From Fusibacter sp. 3D3 (GTDB lineage Bacteria > Bacillota > Clostridia > Peptostreptococcales > Acidaminobacteraceae): 64,000 nt of DNA. Position numbers and translations under genes: made by a program. This document shows positions 8,873-17,251 of the stretch, one piece after another (positions within the stretch are counted from its first letter, which is position 1; each line of letters begins with the position of its first letter). The stretch lies in the NCBI RefSeq assembly GCF_001748365.1, contig NZ_BDHH01000007.1, positions 1 through 64,000 on the forward strand, read 5' to 3'. The notes under the pieces are model-generated. The model had not been told where the DNA came from. It worked only from the letters and a program-made list of their open reading frames with translations, and did no database searches.

Positions 8873-8901
8873 TTGACATTCTATAAAACCACCCGTATAA
8901 T
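8873..8901 (+). promoter_or_regulatory. Promoter of the cobalamin operon
   Basis: A consensus SigA promoter, TTGACA at 8873-8878 and TATAAT at 8896-8901, spaced by 17. Transcription should start near 8908, just before the riboswitch. Confidence 0.85.
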
Positions 8902-8921
8902 AGAGAAGAAAATTGAATAGT

Positions 8922-9080
8922 TTAATCAAGGTGCTTACTCTTTTAGCTAAGAGGGAAAGAGGTTGAAATCCTCTGCAGCCCCCGCTACTGTATATAGTGA
9001 TGAAATCCAAGAATCCACTGAGAAATTGGGAAGGATGGAAAGTAAAGTGATCTATGAGCCAGGAAACCTGCCTTGATTTA
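8922..9080 (+). ncRNA. Cobalamin (adenosylcobalamin) riboswitch
   Basis: The conserved elements are in order: GGTGC near 8930, GAGGGAA near 8956, AATCCTCTGCAGCCCCCGCTACTGT near 8973-8997, and the B12 box AGCCAGGAAACCTGCC at 9057-9072. Closing stem P1 is AATCAAGG (8924-8931) with CCTTGATT (9071-9078). It is followed by a terminator hairpin at 9133-9163, so ligand binding probably stops transcription before cbiP. Confidence 0.95.
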
Positions 9081-9132
9081 GGATGAATCTACTTCGGAGG
9101 GAAGTCGGGTGATTTGAATTGATTGTATATTC

Positions 9133-9163
9133 AACACACGCATTTCTGCGTGTGTTTTTTTTT
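9133..9163 (+). terminator. Riboswitch-controlled terminator before cbiP
   Basis: AACACACGCA (9133-9142) pairs with TGCGTGTGTT (9147-9156) and is followed by a long T-run. It sits between the cobalamin riboswitch and the cbiP start at 9185, as the expression platform. Confidence 0.88.
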
Positions 9164-9184
9164 GAAGATAAAAGTGAGGATGTT

Positions 9185-10696
9185 ATGGCAAAAAAACTAA
9201 TGTTTCAGGGCACGGGTTCAACTGTTGGGAAAAGCCTTATTGTAGCAGCAATGTGCAGAATTTTAAACGATGAAGGCTATCGTGTAGCACCGTTTAAATC
9301 TCAAAACATGGCCTTAAATTCTTTCATTACAAAAGATGGAAAAGAAATGGGGCGTGCTCAGGTGGTTCAAGCAGAGGCCGCTAGAATTGAACCAGATGTT
9401 GCGATGAATCCAATTTTATTAAAACCGACAAGTTATGTGGGCTCGCAAATTATCTTAAATGGTCAAGTGTTTAAGAACATGAAAGCCAGTGAATATTTTT
9501 CAAAGAAGGATTTTTTGGTGCCTCATATAAGAACCGCCTTTAATAGCCTCAACCAAAACTATGATGTTATTGTTATAGAAGGTGCAGGTTCTCCGGCTGA
9601 AATCAATCTCAGAAGCCGAGATATTGTCAATATGGGACTCGCAGAAATTGTGGATACGGATGTCGTATTGATTGGCGATGTGGATAAAGGGGGGGTGTTT
9701 GCCTCTATATACGGGACTTATATGTTGCTGTCTGAATCGGAAAGGGCGCGTATTAAAGGTTTTGTCATCAATAAATTTAGAGGTGATGTGGCACTTTTAG
9801 TGCCTGGCGTCAAAATGATGGAAGAAAAGATCGGTATTCCTTGTGTAGGCATTATTCCTTTTATTGAGCAACTTAAAATTGATGATGAAGATAGTGTGTC
9901 TGAACGTTTGTATATGAAATCAGATAAGCCTATAAAAGTAGGGGTTATTAGATTGCCCTATATGTCAAACTTCAGCGATTTTACCGTGTTCGATATGGAA
10001 TCCGATGTGAGTCTTGAATATGTCACTACGGAAAGTGAAATAGAAAGTTGTGATCTTTTAATTATTCCCGGCAGTAAAAATACCATCTTTGACATGCAAT
10101 TTATTATTAAGCATAAGATTAATCAGGCGATATACAGATTCCACAAAGCTGAAAAACCAATTTTTGGTATTTGCGGCGGTTATCAAATCCTCGGCAACAG
10201 TATTTCCGATCCAGATAGTGTGGAGTCTATCGATCAAATGATTAGTGGTCTTGGATTATTAAATGTAGAGACCGTTATGGCAACAGAAAAAACAACTGTT
10301 CAAAGTGAGGCAACCATTCAAAATAATTACTTTGGTCTTATTACTGAGAAAATGCAAATTAAAGGTTACGAAATACACATGGGAGAAACCCTTTTTAATA
10401 GCGTTGATGTAGTGCCTTTTGCGCTGAATTCTAAGGGAAATTTCGATGGCGCAATAGATGAATCCGGTCGAGTCATGGGCACTTATTTTCATGGCATATT
10501 TGACAATGACCATTTCAGGAATGCAATATTAGATAAAATTAGGGCTCAAAAAGGGATTACATCTGATGACAGGGAAGATTCGTTTGAAGTTCTCAAAGAC
10601 AGAGAGTATGACCGATTAGCTGAGCACGTTAAAAAATATATGGATATGACTTTGATTCGAAAATTTTTAGAGGAATCGAGGGTGTTAGATTGTTAG
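9185..10696 (+). CDS. cbiP: Cobyric acid synthase (glutamine-hydrolysing)
   Basis: A 503-residue enzyme that amidates four carboxylates of adenosylcobyrinic acid a,c-diamide (CobQ/CbiP). The N-terminal ATP-binding domain has FQGTGSTVGKS (residues 8-18). The C-terminal class I glutaminase-like domain has the nucleophile in FGICGGYQILG and the catalytic His in TYFHGIFDN. The frame is open from 9119, but that would start inside the terminator hairpin; the ATG at 9185 with GTGAGG ahead is the right start. First gene of the riboswitch-controlled operon. Its stop overlaps the start of cbiB. Confidence 0.94.
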   Translation: MAKKLMFQGTGSTVGKSLIVAAMCRILNDEGYRVAPFKSQNMALNSFITKDGKEMGRAQVVQAEAARIEPDVAMNPILLKPTSYVGSQIILNGQVFKNMKASEYFSKKDFLVPHIRTAFNSLNQNYDVIVIEGAGSPAEINLRSRDIVNMGLAEIVDTDVVLIGDVDKGGVFASIYGTYMLLSESERARIKGFVINKFRGDVALLVPGVKMMEEKIGIPCVGIIPFIEQLKIDDEDSVSERLYMKSDKPIKVGVIRLPYMSNFSDFTVFDMESDVSLEYVTTESEIESCDLLIIPGSKNTIFDMQFIIKHKINQAIYRFHKAEKPIFGICGGYQILGNSISDPDSVESIDQMISGLGLLNVETVMATEKTTVQSEATIQNNYFGLITEKMQIKGYEIHMGETLFNSVDVVPFALNSKGNFDGAIDESGRVMGTYFHGIFDNDHFRNAILDKIRAQKGITSDDREDSFEVLKDREYDRLAEHVKKYMDMTLIRKFLEESRVLDC

Positions 10697-11649
10697 TCAA
10701 TATCGGTATCGCAGTCCTTTTGGACTGGTTAGTAGGTGATCCTCCTAATTGGCCGCATCCAGTTAGGTTTATAGGGTGGTTAATCCGTAATTTTGAGAAG
10801 CTCATTAGACGCTTTTCAAAAAACCTCTATGTGGGTGGATTTATATTAATGATTTTAACAGTATCAACTGTTTTATCGTTATATATGTTTGCTGCATCAG
10901 TTTGCCACCCTTATTTTTTTAGAATTTTAAATATCTATTTATTATATACTTGTCTTGCTTGTAAATGCCTTAAAGATGAAGCTGTAAAAGTGAAGCAACT
11001 AATCCAATCCAACCAGATTGAAGCATCGAGAAAAGAATTGAGTTATTTAGTGGGAAGGGATACCGATACATTAACAGAAGAACAAGTATTGAGAGGGATT
11101 ATTGAGACGGTATCTGAAAATACTGTGGATGGCATTTTAGCACCTCTTTTTTATATGCTTGTGGGCAGTTTGTTTACTTTTAATGGGATTTCAATGGCGG
11201 TGGCATTTGCCCTTATATACAAAAGTGTAAATACGCTTGACTCTATGGTAGGGTATATGCAAGCGCCTTATAAAGAGATTGGTATGATCTCTGCTAAAAC
11301 GGATGATCTATTAAATTTTATGCCTGCACGATTGGGCGCTGTCTTTATGCTTGCGGCAGGTGCTGTTTTAAAGTTGAATGCAAAAAAAGGTTTTATCATC
11401 ATGGTGAGAGATCATCAAAATCATAAAAGTCCCAATTGTGGGTATCCAGAATCGGTTACAGCGGGATTACTGGGGATTCAACTGGGAGGAACAAATATCT
11501 ATTTTGGAGAACAAGTCTACAAACCGACGATTGGCGATAGATTAAGAGCTTTTGAAGTTGCTGATATTGATAAATCGGTGCAAGTGATGTATGTTTCAGA
11601 GATTATATTATTGCTATTAGGACTTCTTTTGGTGAATAGCATCTCATAG
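10690..11649 (+). CDS. cbiB: Adenosylcobinamide-phosphate synthase
   Basis: A 319-residue membrane enzyme that joins aminopropanol phosphate to cobyric acid (CbiB; CobD in Pseudomonas naming). The N terminus LLDWLVGDPPNWPHPVRFIG is the family signature. Other conserved blocks are GRDTDTLTEEQVLRGIIETV and the KSVNTLDSMVGY region, and several hydrophobic segments are present. It uses TTG as start codon at 10690, overlapping cbiP by seven bases, with GAGGG ahead. A tight overlap of this sort favours translational coupling. Confidence 0.93.
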   Translation: MLVNIGIAVLLDWLVGDPPNWPHPVRFIGWLIRNFEKLIRRFSKNLYVGGFILMILTVSTVLSLYMFAASVCHPYFFRILNIYLLYTCLACKCLKDEAVKVKQLIQSNQIEASRKELSYLVGRDTDTLTEEQVLRGIIETVSENTVDGILAPLFYMLVGSLFTFNGISMAVAFALIYKSVNTLDSMVGYMQAPYKEIGMISAKTDDLLNFMPARLGAVFMLAAGAVLKLNAKKGFIIMVRDHQNHKSPNCGYPESVTAGLLGIQLGGTNIYFGEQVYKPTIGDRLRAFEVADIDKSVQVMYVSEIILLLLGLLLVNSIS

Positions 11650-11704
11650 AATAATCAAGGATCGCACTGTTAATGATGTATATTGCTTAAAAGTAGGAGG
11701 CAAA

Positions 11705-12799
11705 ATGAATTTTCATGGGGGCTATTTTGGATCAGAGGGTGTAATTGATTTCAGTGTCAATATTCCGCCACTTTCTTATCCGGAAGGTTTAAAAGAATTG
11801 ATGTTGGATACATTTGAAGAACTTCGGAAATATCCTGAAATTGATGGCGTTTCGGCGCGTGATGCGATAGCGCATAGGACAGGGTATCAATCTGATGAGA
11901 TCATTTTAGGAAATGGTGCAACTGAGTTAATCTATTTGTATTCAAGGAGTATCGGTGTTTCAAAGGCTCTGATACTTGAGCCTACTTTTACTGAGTATAG
12001 ACGTGCACTTGAGTTAAATCATGTAGATGTGGCGGTTTTTTCACTCCTTGATTTTGTTAAAGCCGAGGGCAATCAATTATCGATTGCTGTTGATGATGTC
12101 AAATTATTGGAACAAATAATTTATACAATTGTAAATCAAAAAATAGAGTTGTTGGTATTATGCAATCCAAACAATCCAACAGGTCATCTTTATTCACGTG
12201 CATTTGTAGAGCAAATTATGGATGGCGTAAATGACCCGAATTTTAAAATTTTTATAGATGAATCTTTTTTAGATTTTGTATCCTATGATAAATTGGCGCT
12301 TTCTAATTTACAAATGAAGGGCTTAAAGTCGGTTTTTTTATTGAGATCAATGACCAAAAACTTTGAGGTGCCTGGTCTGAGGATTGGCTATGGGTTAAGT
12401 GATACGGAAACGATTGACAAAATGAAGCGTTATAAAGAACCGTGGTCCCTTAATGCGTTTGCACTTAAGGCAATTCCCTTCTTAGTCAATCAAGAGGGGC
12501 ATATCGAGCGCATAAAAAAATGGTGTGAATCAGAATCCAATTTTATCGCAAGGCAATTATCCGAAATCGAAGGTTTAAGTTATTATAAAGGAGAGGCAAA
12601 TTACTTTTTAATCCAAATTCCGGATTCAATGCATTTGACTTTCTTTGATAGGATGCTTAAGAGCAAGATCTATTTAAGGAAATGCGAAGATTTTATAGGA
12701 CTTGGTAAATCCTATTTTAGAATTGCAATAAGAGAAAGAGCAGAAAATATTATATTGGTAAATGCCATTAAGGAGGTATTGAGTGGGTACAGTATATAG
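11705..12799 (+). CDS. cobD: Threonine-phosphate decarboxylase
   Basis: A 364-residue class I/II PLP enzyme of the HisC-like fold. It makes (R)-1-amino-2-propanol phosphate from L-threonine phosphate for cbiB. The N-terminal HGGYFGSEGVIDFSVNI block is typical of CobD and separates it from histidinol-phosphate aminotransferases. The CNPNNPTG motif is near residue 156, the PLP lysine is in RSMTKNFEVPGLRIGY, and the ends carry the FRIAIR phosphate-binding Arg. Good AGGAGG ribosome binding site. It shares 17 bases with the next gene. Confidence 0.92.
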   Translation: MNFHGGYFGSEGVIDFSVNIPPLSYPEGLKELMLDTFEELRKYPEIDGVSARDAIAHRTGYQSDEIILGNGATELIYLYSRSIGVSKALILEPTFTEYRRALELNHVDVAVFSLLDFVKAEGNQLSIAVDDVKLLEQIIYTIVNQKIELLVLCNPNNPTGHLYSRAFVEQIMDGVNDPNFKIFIDESFLDFVSYDKLALSNLQMKGLKSVFLLRSMTKNFEVPGLRIGYGLSDTETIDKMKRYKEPWSLNAFALKAIPFLVNQEGHIERIKKWCESESNFIARQLSEIEGLSYYKGEANYFLIQIPDSMHLTFFDRMLKSKIYLRKCEDFIGLGKSYFRIAIRERAENIILVNAIKEVLSGYSI

Positions 12800-14030
12800 A
12801 AAATCAAGTTGTTTATTAATCGGTTTGATGATGCTTGTAGTAGCAGGGCTGTTATCCTTTGCATCAACTGTTGAAGTCAATGGTGAAAATAAAATCGTGA
12901 CAACAGAAATAAAAAATGGAAGAACGTATATTTCTAGTGAAGACTTAAAGACCTTTGGCTTTACTACAGAGATCAAAGGCCAAATGATTATCGTCAAAAA
13001 TAGTGATGTAAGTCTTACCTTTTATAGAGATACCAACAAAGTGACTGTAAATGATGCCGTAATCTCATTGGACTCTAAAATTTATGTGCGCAATGGTGTC
13101 CCTTATATTCCTATGAAGTTTTTCTTTGAAACCATCAACTATAGAGTGGGATGGACCCCAAAGTCGCATCAAGTGACTTTATATAAATTGGGTGATGAAA
13201 AATTTCCAATTGTAATCAGTGATGGTGATGTGCACTATAAATTTAAAGCACCCGCTAAAAGAGTTGTCTCGTTAGCACCTTCGGTAACGGAAATTTTATT
13301 TGCAATCGGTGCTGGAGATACGCTTGTTGGGAGAACCCTTTATTGCAATTATCCAACCGAGGCAAAGGCGATACAGACGGTGGGTTCTCTTTATGAACCC
13401 GATTTGGAAGGTATTTTGGATTTAGAACCAGAAGTTGTTATCGCGGCAACACATATAAATGAGGATGTCCTTAAAACTTTAACAAGTGCTAAAATTCAAA
13501 CGTTAACTCAAAAATCTCCAAGTAAAATTAATGAAATTTATACTTTTATTTCGAAATTAGGAGCGCTAGTAGATCATAAGTATGAGGCGAGAGCTTTGAT
13601 TTCTTCTCTTAAACTAAAAGTAGATCGCGTTAATCAGACAGTCGCTTTGATCCCAGAATCTGAACGCAAAACCATATATTATGTCGTTGGCACTGGTAAA
13701 AAAGAACATACTGCTGGCAACGGTACTTTCATTAATGAAGTGCTACAAGTTGCCGGTGGGATTAATGTTGCCACAGATGTAGAGGGGTGGTCGTATAGTC
13801 TGGAAAAGTTGATTGAACATAATCCAAGCTACTTATTTGGAGAGGGCTACAATTATGATACAATGATAGCGAGCGATAACTACAAGAATTTAAAGGCACT
13901 TAAAGACGATCATTACATTAAGATTGACAGTAATGTGTTTTCAATACCGGGTCCTCGTGTGATTGATTTAGGCTTAAAGCAGATCATTCATACGCTTTAT
14001 CCAGATTATGAAAGTGATTTGAATTACTAA
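12783..14030 (+). CDS. btuF: Cobalamin/corrinoid ABC transporter substrate-binding protein with N-terminal stalk domain
   Basis: A 415-residue exported protein in two parts. After a signal or anchor segment (about residues 9-28) comes a copper-amine-oxidase-like N-terminal (stalk) domain, about 30-135, with its repeated VNG / YVRNGVPYIPMKFF pattern. Residues about 150-410 are a BtuF/FepB-type periplasmic-binding domain (RVVSLAPSVTEILFAIGAG). There is no lipobox cysteine, unlike most Gram-positive binding proteins, so it may be held by the uncleaved N-terminal helix or by the stalk domain. GTG start at 12783 with AAGGAGG ahead, overlapping cobD. The location in a B12 operon supports corrinoid as ligand, not iron-siderophore. 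Confidence 0.85.
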   Translation: MGTVYRKSSCLLIGLMMLVVAGLLSFASTVEVNGENKIVTTEIKNGRTYISSEDLKTFGFTTEIKGQMIIVKNSDVSLTFYRDTNKVTVNDAVISLDSKIYVRNGVPYIPMKFFFETINYRVGWTPKSHQVTLYKLGDEKFPIVISDGDVHYKFKAPAKRVVSLAPSVTEILFAIGAGDTLVGRTLYCNYPTEAKAIQTVGSLYEPDLEGILDLEPEVVIAATHINEDVLKTLTSAKIQTLTQKSPSKINEIYTFISKLGALVDHKYEARALISSLKLKVDRVNQTVALIPESERKTIYYVVGTGKKEHTAGNGTFINEVLQVAGGINVATDVEGWSYSLEKLIEHNPSYLFGEGYNYDTMIASDNYKNLKALKDDHYIKIDSNVFSIPGPRVIDLGLKQIIHTLYPDYESDLNY

Positions 14031-14058
14031 ATGCATTCAAATTCTATAGGTAAAAAAT

Positions 14059-15102
14059 ATGAACTTTATTGAGAGAAGAAAATGGAATCGATTGTATATT
14101 GGGATTCTACTTTGTATATTGGTGTTCGTGAGTTTATTTGCCATCACTCAGGGATCTGTTAAGATCCCTGTAAGTGATGTTTTTCGCGTTTTTGTTCATC
14201 GTCTAAATTATCCAAATGATATCAGTGATATTAAAGGATCACACATTTTTATCATTGAAAATATTAGACTTCCTAGAATCGTTATGGCGAGTATCGTCGG
14301 TGGCGTATTGTCAATAGTGGGTGCTTCATTTCAAGCAATTTTTAAAAATCCAATGGCAGATCCATTTGTCATGGGTGTTTCATCAGGGGCTGCTTTTGGT
14401 GCCACTATGGGAATCGCATTTGGGTTGACAACAAATTTATTTGGATTTGGGACCATTTCGACTTTGGCGTTTCTAGGGGCGCTCGGGACCGTTTTTATTG
14501 TCTATTCGCTTGCAAGAGTGGGCACTAGAATTTCGACGACAAGTATTCTGCTCGCTGGAATTGTGATGAATTCTCTGCTAACATCCATTATTTCGCTGGT
14601 GATGATCATAAATCAAGATGATATTGCGAGGATTGTCACATGGACGATGGGGAGTTTTAATGGCGCATCATGGGATCAAATCGCAAAAATAGTATTGCCA
14701 TCACTCATCGGTTTTGTATTATTGATGTTAAAGGCAAGAGATTTAAATGCAATTGTCATGGGTGAAGAGGATGCTAAGAATATGGGCGTCAATGTGGAAC
14801 TTACGAAAAAGCTCATATTGATTTATTCATCTTTTCTTATCGCATTTTCTGTTGCGGTAAGTGGTATTATTGGATTTGTAGGTCTGATTATACCGCATTT
14901 ATTTAGAATTGTTTTTGGTGCAGACCACCGTACGCTTTTGCCGGTATCTTTTTTTGGGGGGGCTATATTCCTAACGATTTCGGATACTTTGGCTCGAAGT
15001 TTAGTCCCAAATATGGAAGTGCCGGTTGGTATCATAACGGCGGTATTTGGTGGACCGTTCTTTTTATATTTGTTGAGCAAGAATAAAAAGAATATGGTAT
15101 AG
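14059..15102 (+). CDS. btuC: Corrinoid ABC transporter permease (FecCD family)
   Basis: A 347-residue membrane protein with about ten hydrophobic helices. The family signature is seen in RLPRIVMASIVGGVLSIVGA (near residue 72) and the segment FKNPMADPFVMGVSSGAAFGA that follows. The cytoplasmic coupling region contains MGEEDAKNMGVNV, and the C terminus has the conserved GLIIPHLFRIVFG. It should form the channel for the binding protein before it and the ATPase after it; the gap to the next gene is nine bases. The substrate class is inferred from context, since FecCD permeases for iron-siderophores look alike. Confidence 0.9.
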   Translation: MNFIERRKWNRLYIGILLCILVFVSLFAITQGSVKIPVSDVFRVFVHRLNYPNDISDIKGSHIFIIENIRLPRIVMASIVGGVLSIVGASFQAIFKNPMADPFVMGVSSGAAFGATMGIAFGLTTNLFGFGTISTLAFLGALGTVFIVYSLARVGTRISTTSILLAGIVMNSLLTSIISLVMIINQDDIARIVTWTMGSFNGASWDQIAKIVLPSLIGFVLLMLKARDLNAIVMGEEDAKNMGVNVELTKKLILIYSSFLIAFSVAVSGIIGFVGLIIPHLFRIVFGADHRTLLPVSFFGGAIFLTISDTLARSLVPNMEVPVGIITAVFGGPFFLYLLSKNKKNMV

Positions 15103-15111
15103 GAGGGCAAC

Positions 15112-15888
15112 ATGGTTGCAGCGATTCAAATAGAAAACTTAAAGTTTAAATACGATGAAGATGATGTTTTAAAATACATCAATCTCCATGTGCCTAAGGG
15201 CAGTTTTGTCAGTATTTTAGGGCCTAATGGCTCCGGCAAGACGACATTGTTAAAAAATGTGTGCCACCTTTTAAAACCTTATGAAGGTCAGATCGTCATA
15301 AGCGATCAACTCGTTGAGCGCTTTAAGAGTAAAGAACTCGCTAAGGAAATGGCTGTGGTACATCAAAGTGCAAGCACTGAATTTGATTTTAATGTGGAAG
15401 ATGTAGTGCTAATGGGACGATTTCCATACATTAAAAAATTTCAATCTGAGTCCCTTGAAGACATTGCCATTGCCACAGAATCTATGAAGAAAACCTCTAC
15501 GCTGCACTTAAAGCATAAGACCATTAAGGGCATAAGTGGTGGAGAACGGCAACGGGTGATGATTGCAAGAGCGCTGACTCAAGAACCACAAATATTGCTT
15601 TTAGATGAACCGATATCTCACTTAGATATCAAGTATCAATTAGAGATTTTAAAGCTATGTAAAGCCCTTAATGTAGAGAACCATCTTACAATTATCACCA
15701 CGTTACATGATATCAATCTGGCAACGCGCTTTTCAGATTATATTATATTGATGAATCATGGTGAGATTGTGGAAATTGGAAAACCTTTTGAGGTAATGAC
15801 AAAAGAAAATATCAAAAAGGTATATGAAGTGGATGTAGCAATTGTGAAAATAGATCAATTTGAAAATCCAATGATCATACCCCTTTGA
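15112..15888 (+). CDS. btuD: Corrinoid ABC transporter ATP-binding protein
   Basis: A 258-residue ABC ATPase. Walker A GPNGSGKTTLLK is near residues 39-50, the Q-loop follows at VVHQSAS, the signature ISGGERQRVMIARAL is near 143-157, and Walker B with LLLDEPISHLD near 164-174. The H-loop is LHDINLA. It belongs to the FepC/BtuD group of ATPases paired with FecCD permeases. ATG at 15112 has AGGAGGGCAAC ahead. Confidence 0.92.
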   Translation: MVAAIQIENLKFKYDEDDVLKYINLHVPKGSFVSILGPNGSGKTTLLKNVCHLLKPYEGQIVISDQLVERFKSKELAKEMAVVHQSASTEFDFNVEDVVLMGRFPYIKKFQSESLEDIAIATESMKKTSTLHLKHKTIKGISGGERQRVMIARALTQEPQILLLDEPISHLDIKYQLEILKLCKALNVENHLTIITTLHDINLATRFSDYIILMNHGEIVEIGKPFEVMTKENIKKVYEVDVAIVKIDQFENPMIIPL

Positions 15889-15937
15889 TCAAAGTGCGTA
15901 GACTTGAAAGGAATAAAACAGCATTTCAGGAGGTCGA

Positions 15938-16498
15938 ATGAGTCAAATCATATTTATAACAGGTGGTGCTCGAAGTGGAAAGAGTACATTTGCAGAACAA
16001 ACCGTAAAAAGTTTTGGCGAAAATATCATATACATTGCAACGGCGATTCCTTTTGATGAGGGGATGAAGGATCGAATTAAGAAGCACAAAGAAAGTAGAC
16101 CGAAGACGTGGACGACTATTGAAGCTTATAAAGACTTTGATCAGCACTTTGATATGGCTGAAGTCAAGGCAGCTGATGGCATTATTTTCGATTGCATTAC
16201 AGTTATGGTGACGAATTTGATGATGGCACCAAAGGTTGATTTTGAAATGGTGGACATGGATTTTGTCAATGAATTGGAACTTAAAATTCAAGACGAGGTG
16301 GATCAGTTAATCGCCACAGTTCGCAAACGTAATTTGAACATAGTGATTGTTTCTAATGAAGTTGGCCTAGGTCTTGTGCCCTTTTATAAAATGGGTAATT
16401 TTTTTAGAGATATCGCCGGTCGAATTAATCAGAAGATTGCTTCAGAAGCAGATGCCGTATATTTTACGGTGTCTGGAATTCCTATGAAAATCAAATAG
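15938..16498 (+). CDS. cobU: Adenosylcobinamide kinase / guanylyltransferase
   Basis: A 186-residue bifunctional enzyme that phosphorylates adenosylcobinamide and then adds GMP. The P-loop GGARSGKSTFAE is at about residues 8-19. The conserved IYIATA (about 31-36), FDCITVMVTNLM (near 87) and SNEVGLGLVP (about 141-150) blocks fit CobU. The presence of CobU allows entry of salvaged cobinamide from the importer. AGGAGGTCGA ribosome binding site. Confidence 0.93.
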   Translation: MSQIIFITGGARSGKSTFAEQTVKSFGENIIYIATAIPFDEGMKDRIKKHKESRPKTWTTIEAYKDFDQHFDMAEVKAADGIIFDCITVMVTNLMMAPKVDFEMVDMDFVNELELKIQDEVDQLIATVRKRNLNIVIVSNEVGLGLVPFYKMGNFFRDIAGRINQKIASEADAVYFTVSGIPMKIK

Positions 16499-16511
16499 GA
16501 GGCAGGCAGGT

Positions 16512-17234
16512 ATGAAAGCTTTTTTGTTAATGTTATCTTTTTTTACAAGGATTCCAGTAGGGCATAAAGTCGCGTATTCTGATGCGCTCTATGAAAGAAG
16601 CATAAAGTACTTTCCCTATATTGGGCTTATCATTGGTGTGATCTCAGCTTTACCGCTTTGGCTGTTAAACGGAACTTCACAAGGTATTAAAAGTATCTTT
16701 GTGATATTGTTTTATCTATTTTTAAGTGGTGGCATTCATTTAGATGGATTAGCAGATGCCATGGATGGGTTATTCAGTGGCAGGGAAAAAGAGCGCATGC
16801 TAGAGATCATGAAGGATTCTAGGATTGGAAGTTTTGGTGTGATAGGCCTAATACTCTATTTTTTAGTGTTTTACCAATGTGCATCAGAGCTCATGCCGAT
16901 CTTTATTGTATTAATGCCTTTTGTTGGAAAAAGTGCAGCGGCATTTACAGCGGGTTATAGTCATTATGCGAGAGTGTCTCCAGGGATGGGGACCATACTG
17001 ATTGACTACCATAATCCTCAAACATCGATTGAAATTTTATTGGTAAATTTGGTGATTGCCTTTATTGCTCTTGGCATTGAAGGCCTTATAATCGTTAGCG
17101 TAACATTTGTTTTTGCTTTTTTATTGATGAAATGGATACAGGGTAAAATTGGAGGCATGACAGGAGATACTGTGGGGTTTGTTGTAGAAGTATGTCAAAT
17201 GATTTTCCTTCTGCTATCAGTAATAGTATATTAA
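16512..17234 (+). CDS. cobS: Cobalamin synthase (adenosylcobinamide-GDP ribazoletransferase)
   Basis: A 240-residue membrane enzyme that joins GDP-cobinamide and alpha-ribazole to make cobalamin. The motif HLDGLADAMDGLFSG near residues 76-90 carries the conserved metal-binding aspartates, and several hydrophobic helices span the rest. Residues from 213 (GGMTGDTVGFVVEVCQ) match the C-terminal family block. AGGAGGCAGGC ribosome binding site, 13 bases after cobU. CobT, which makes the ribazole phosphate, is not in the window. Confidence 0.93.
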   Translation: MKAFLLMLSFFTRIPVGHKVAYSDALYERSIKYFPYIGLIIGVISALPLWLLNGTSQGIKSIFVILFYLFLSGGIHLDGLADAMDGLFSGREKERMLEIMKDSRIGSFGVIGLILYFLVFYQCASELMPIFIVLMPFVGKSAAAFTAGYSHYARVSPGMGTILIDYHNPQTSIEILLVNLVIAFIALGIEGLIIVSVTFVFAFLLMKWIQGKIGGMTGDTVGFVVEVCQMIFLLLSVIVY

Positions 17235-17251
17235 AAGTGAGGATTTATTGA

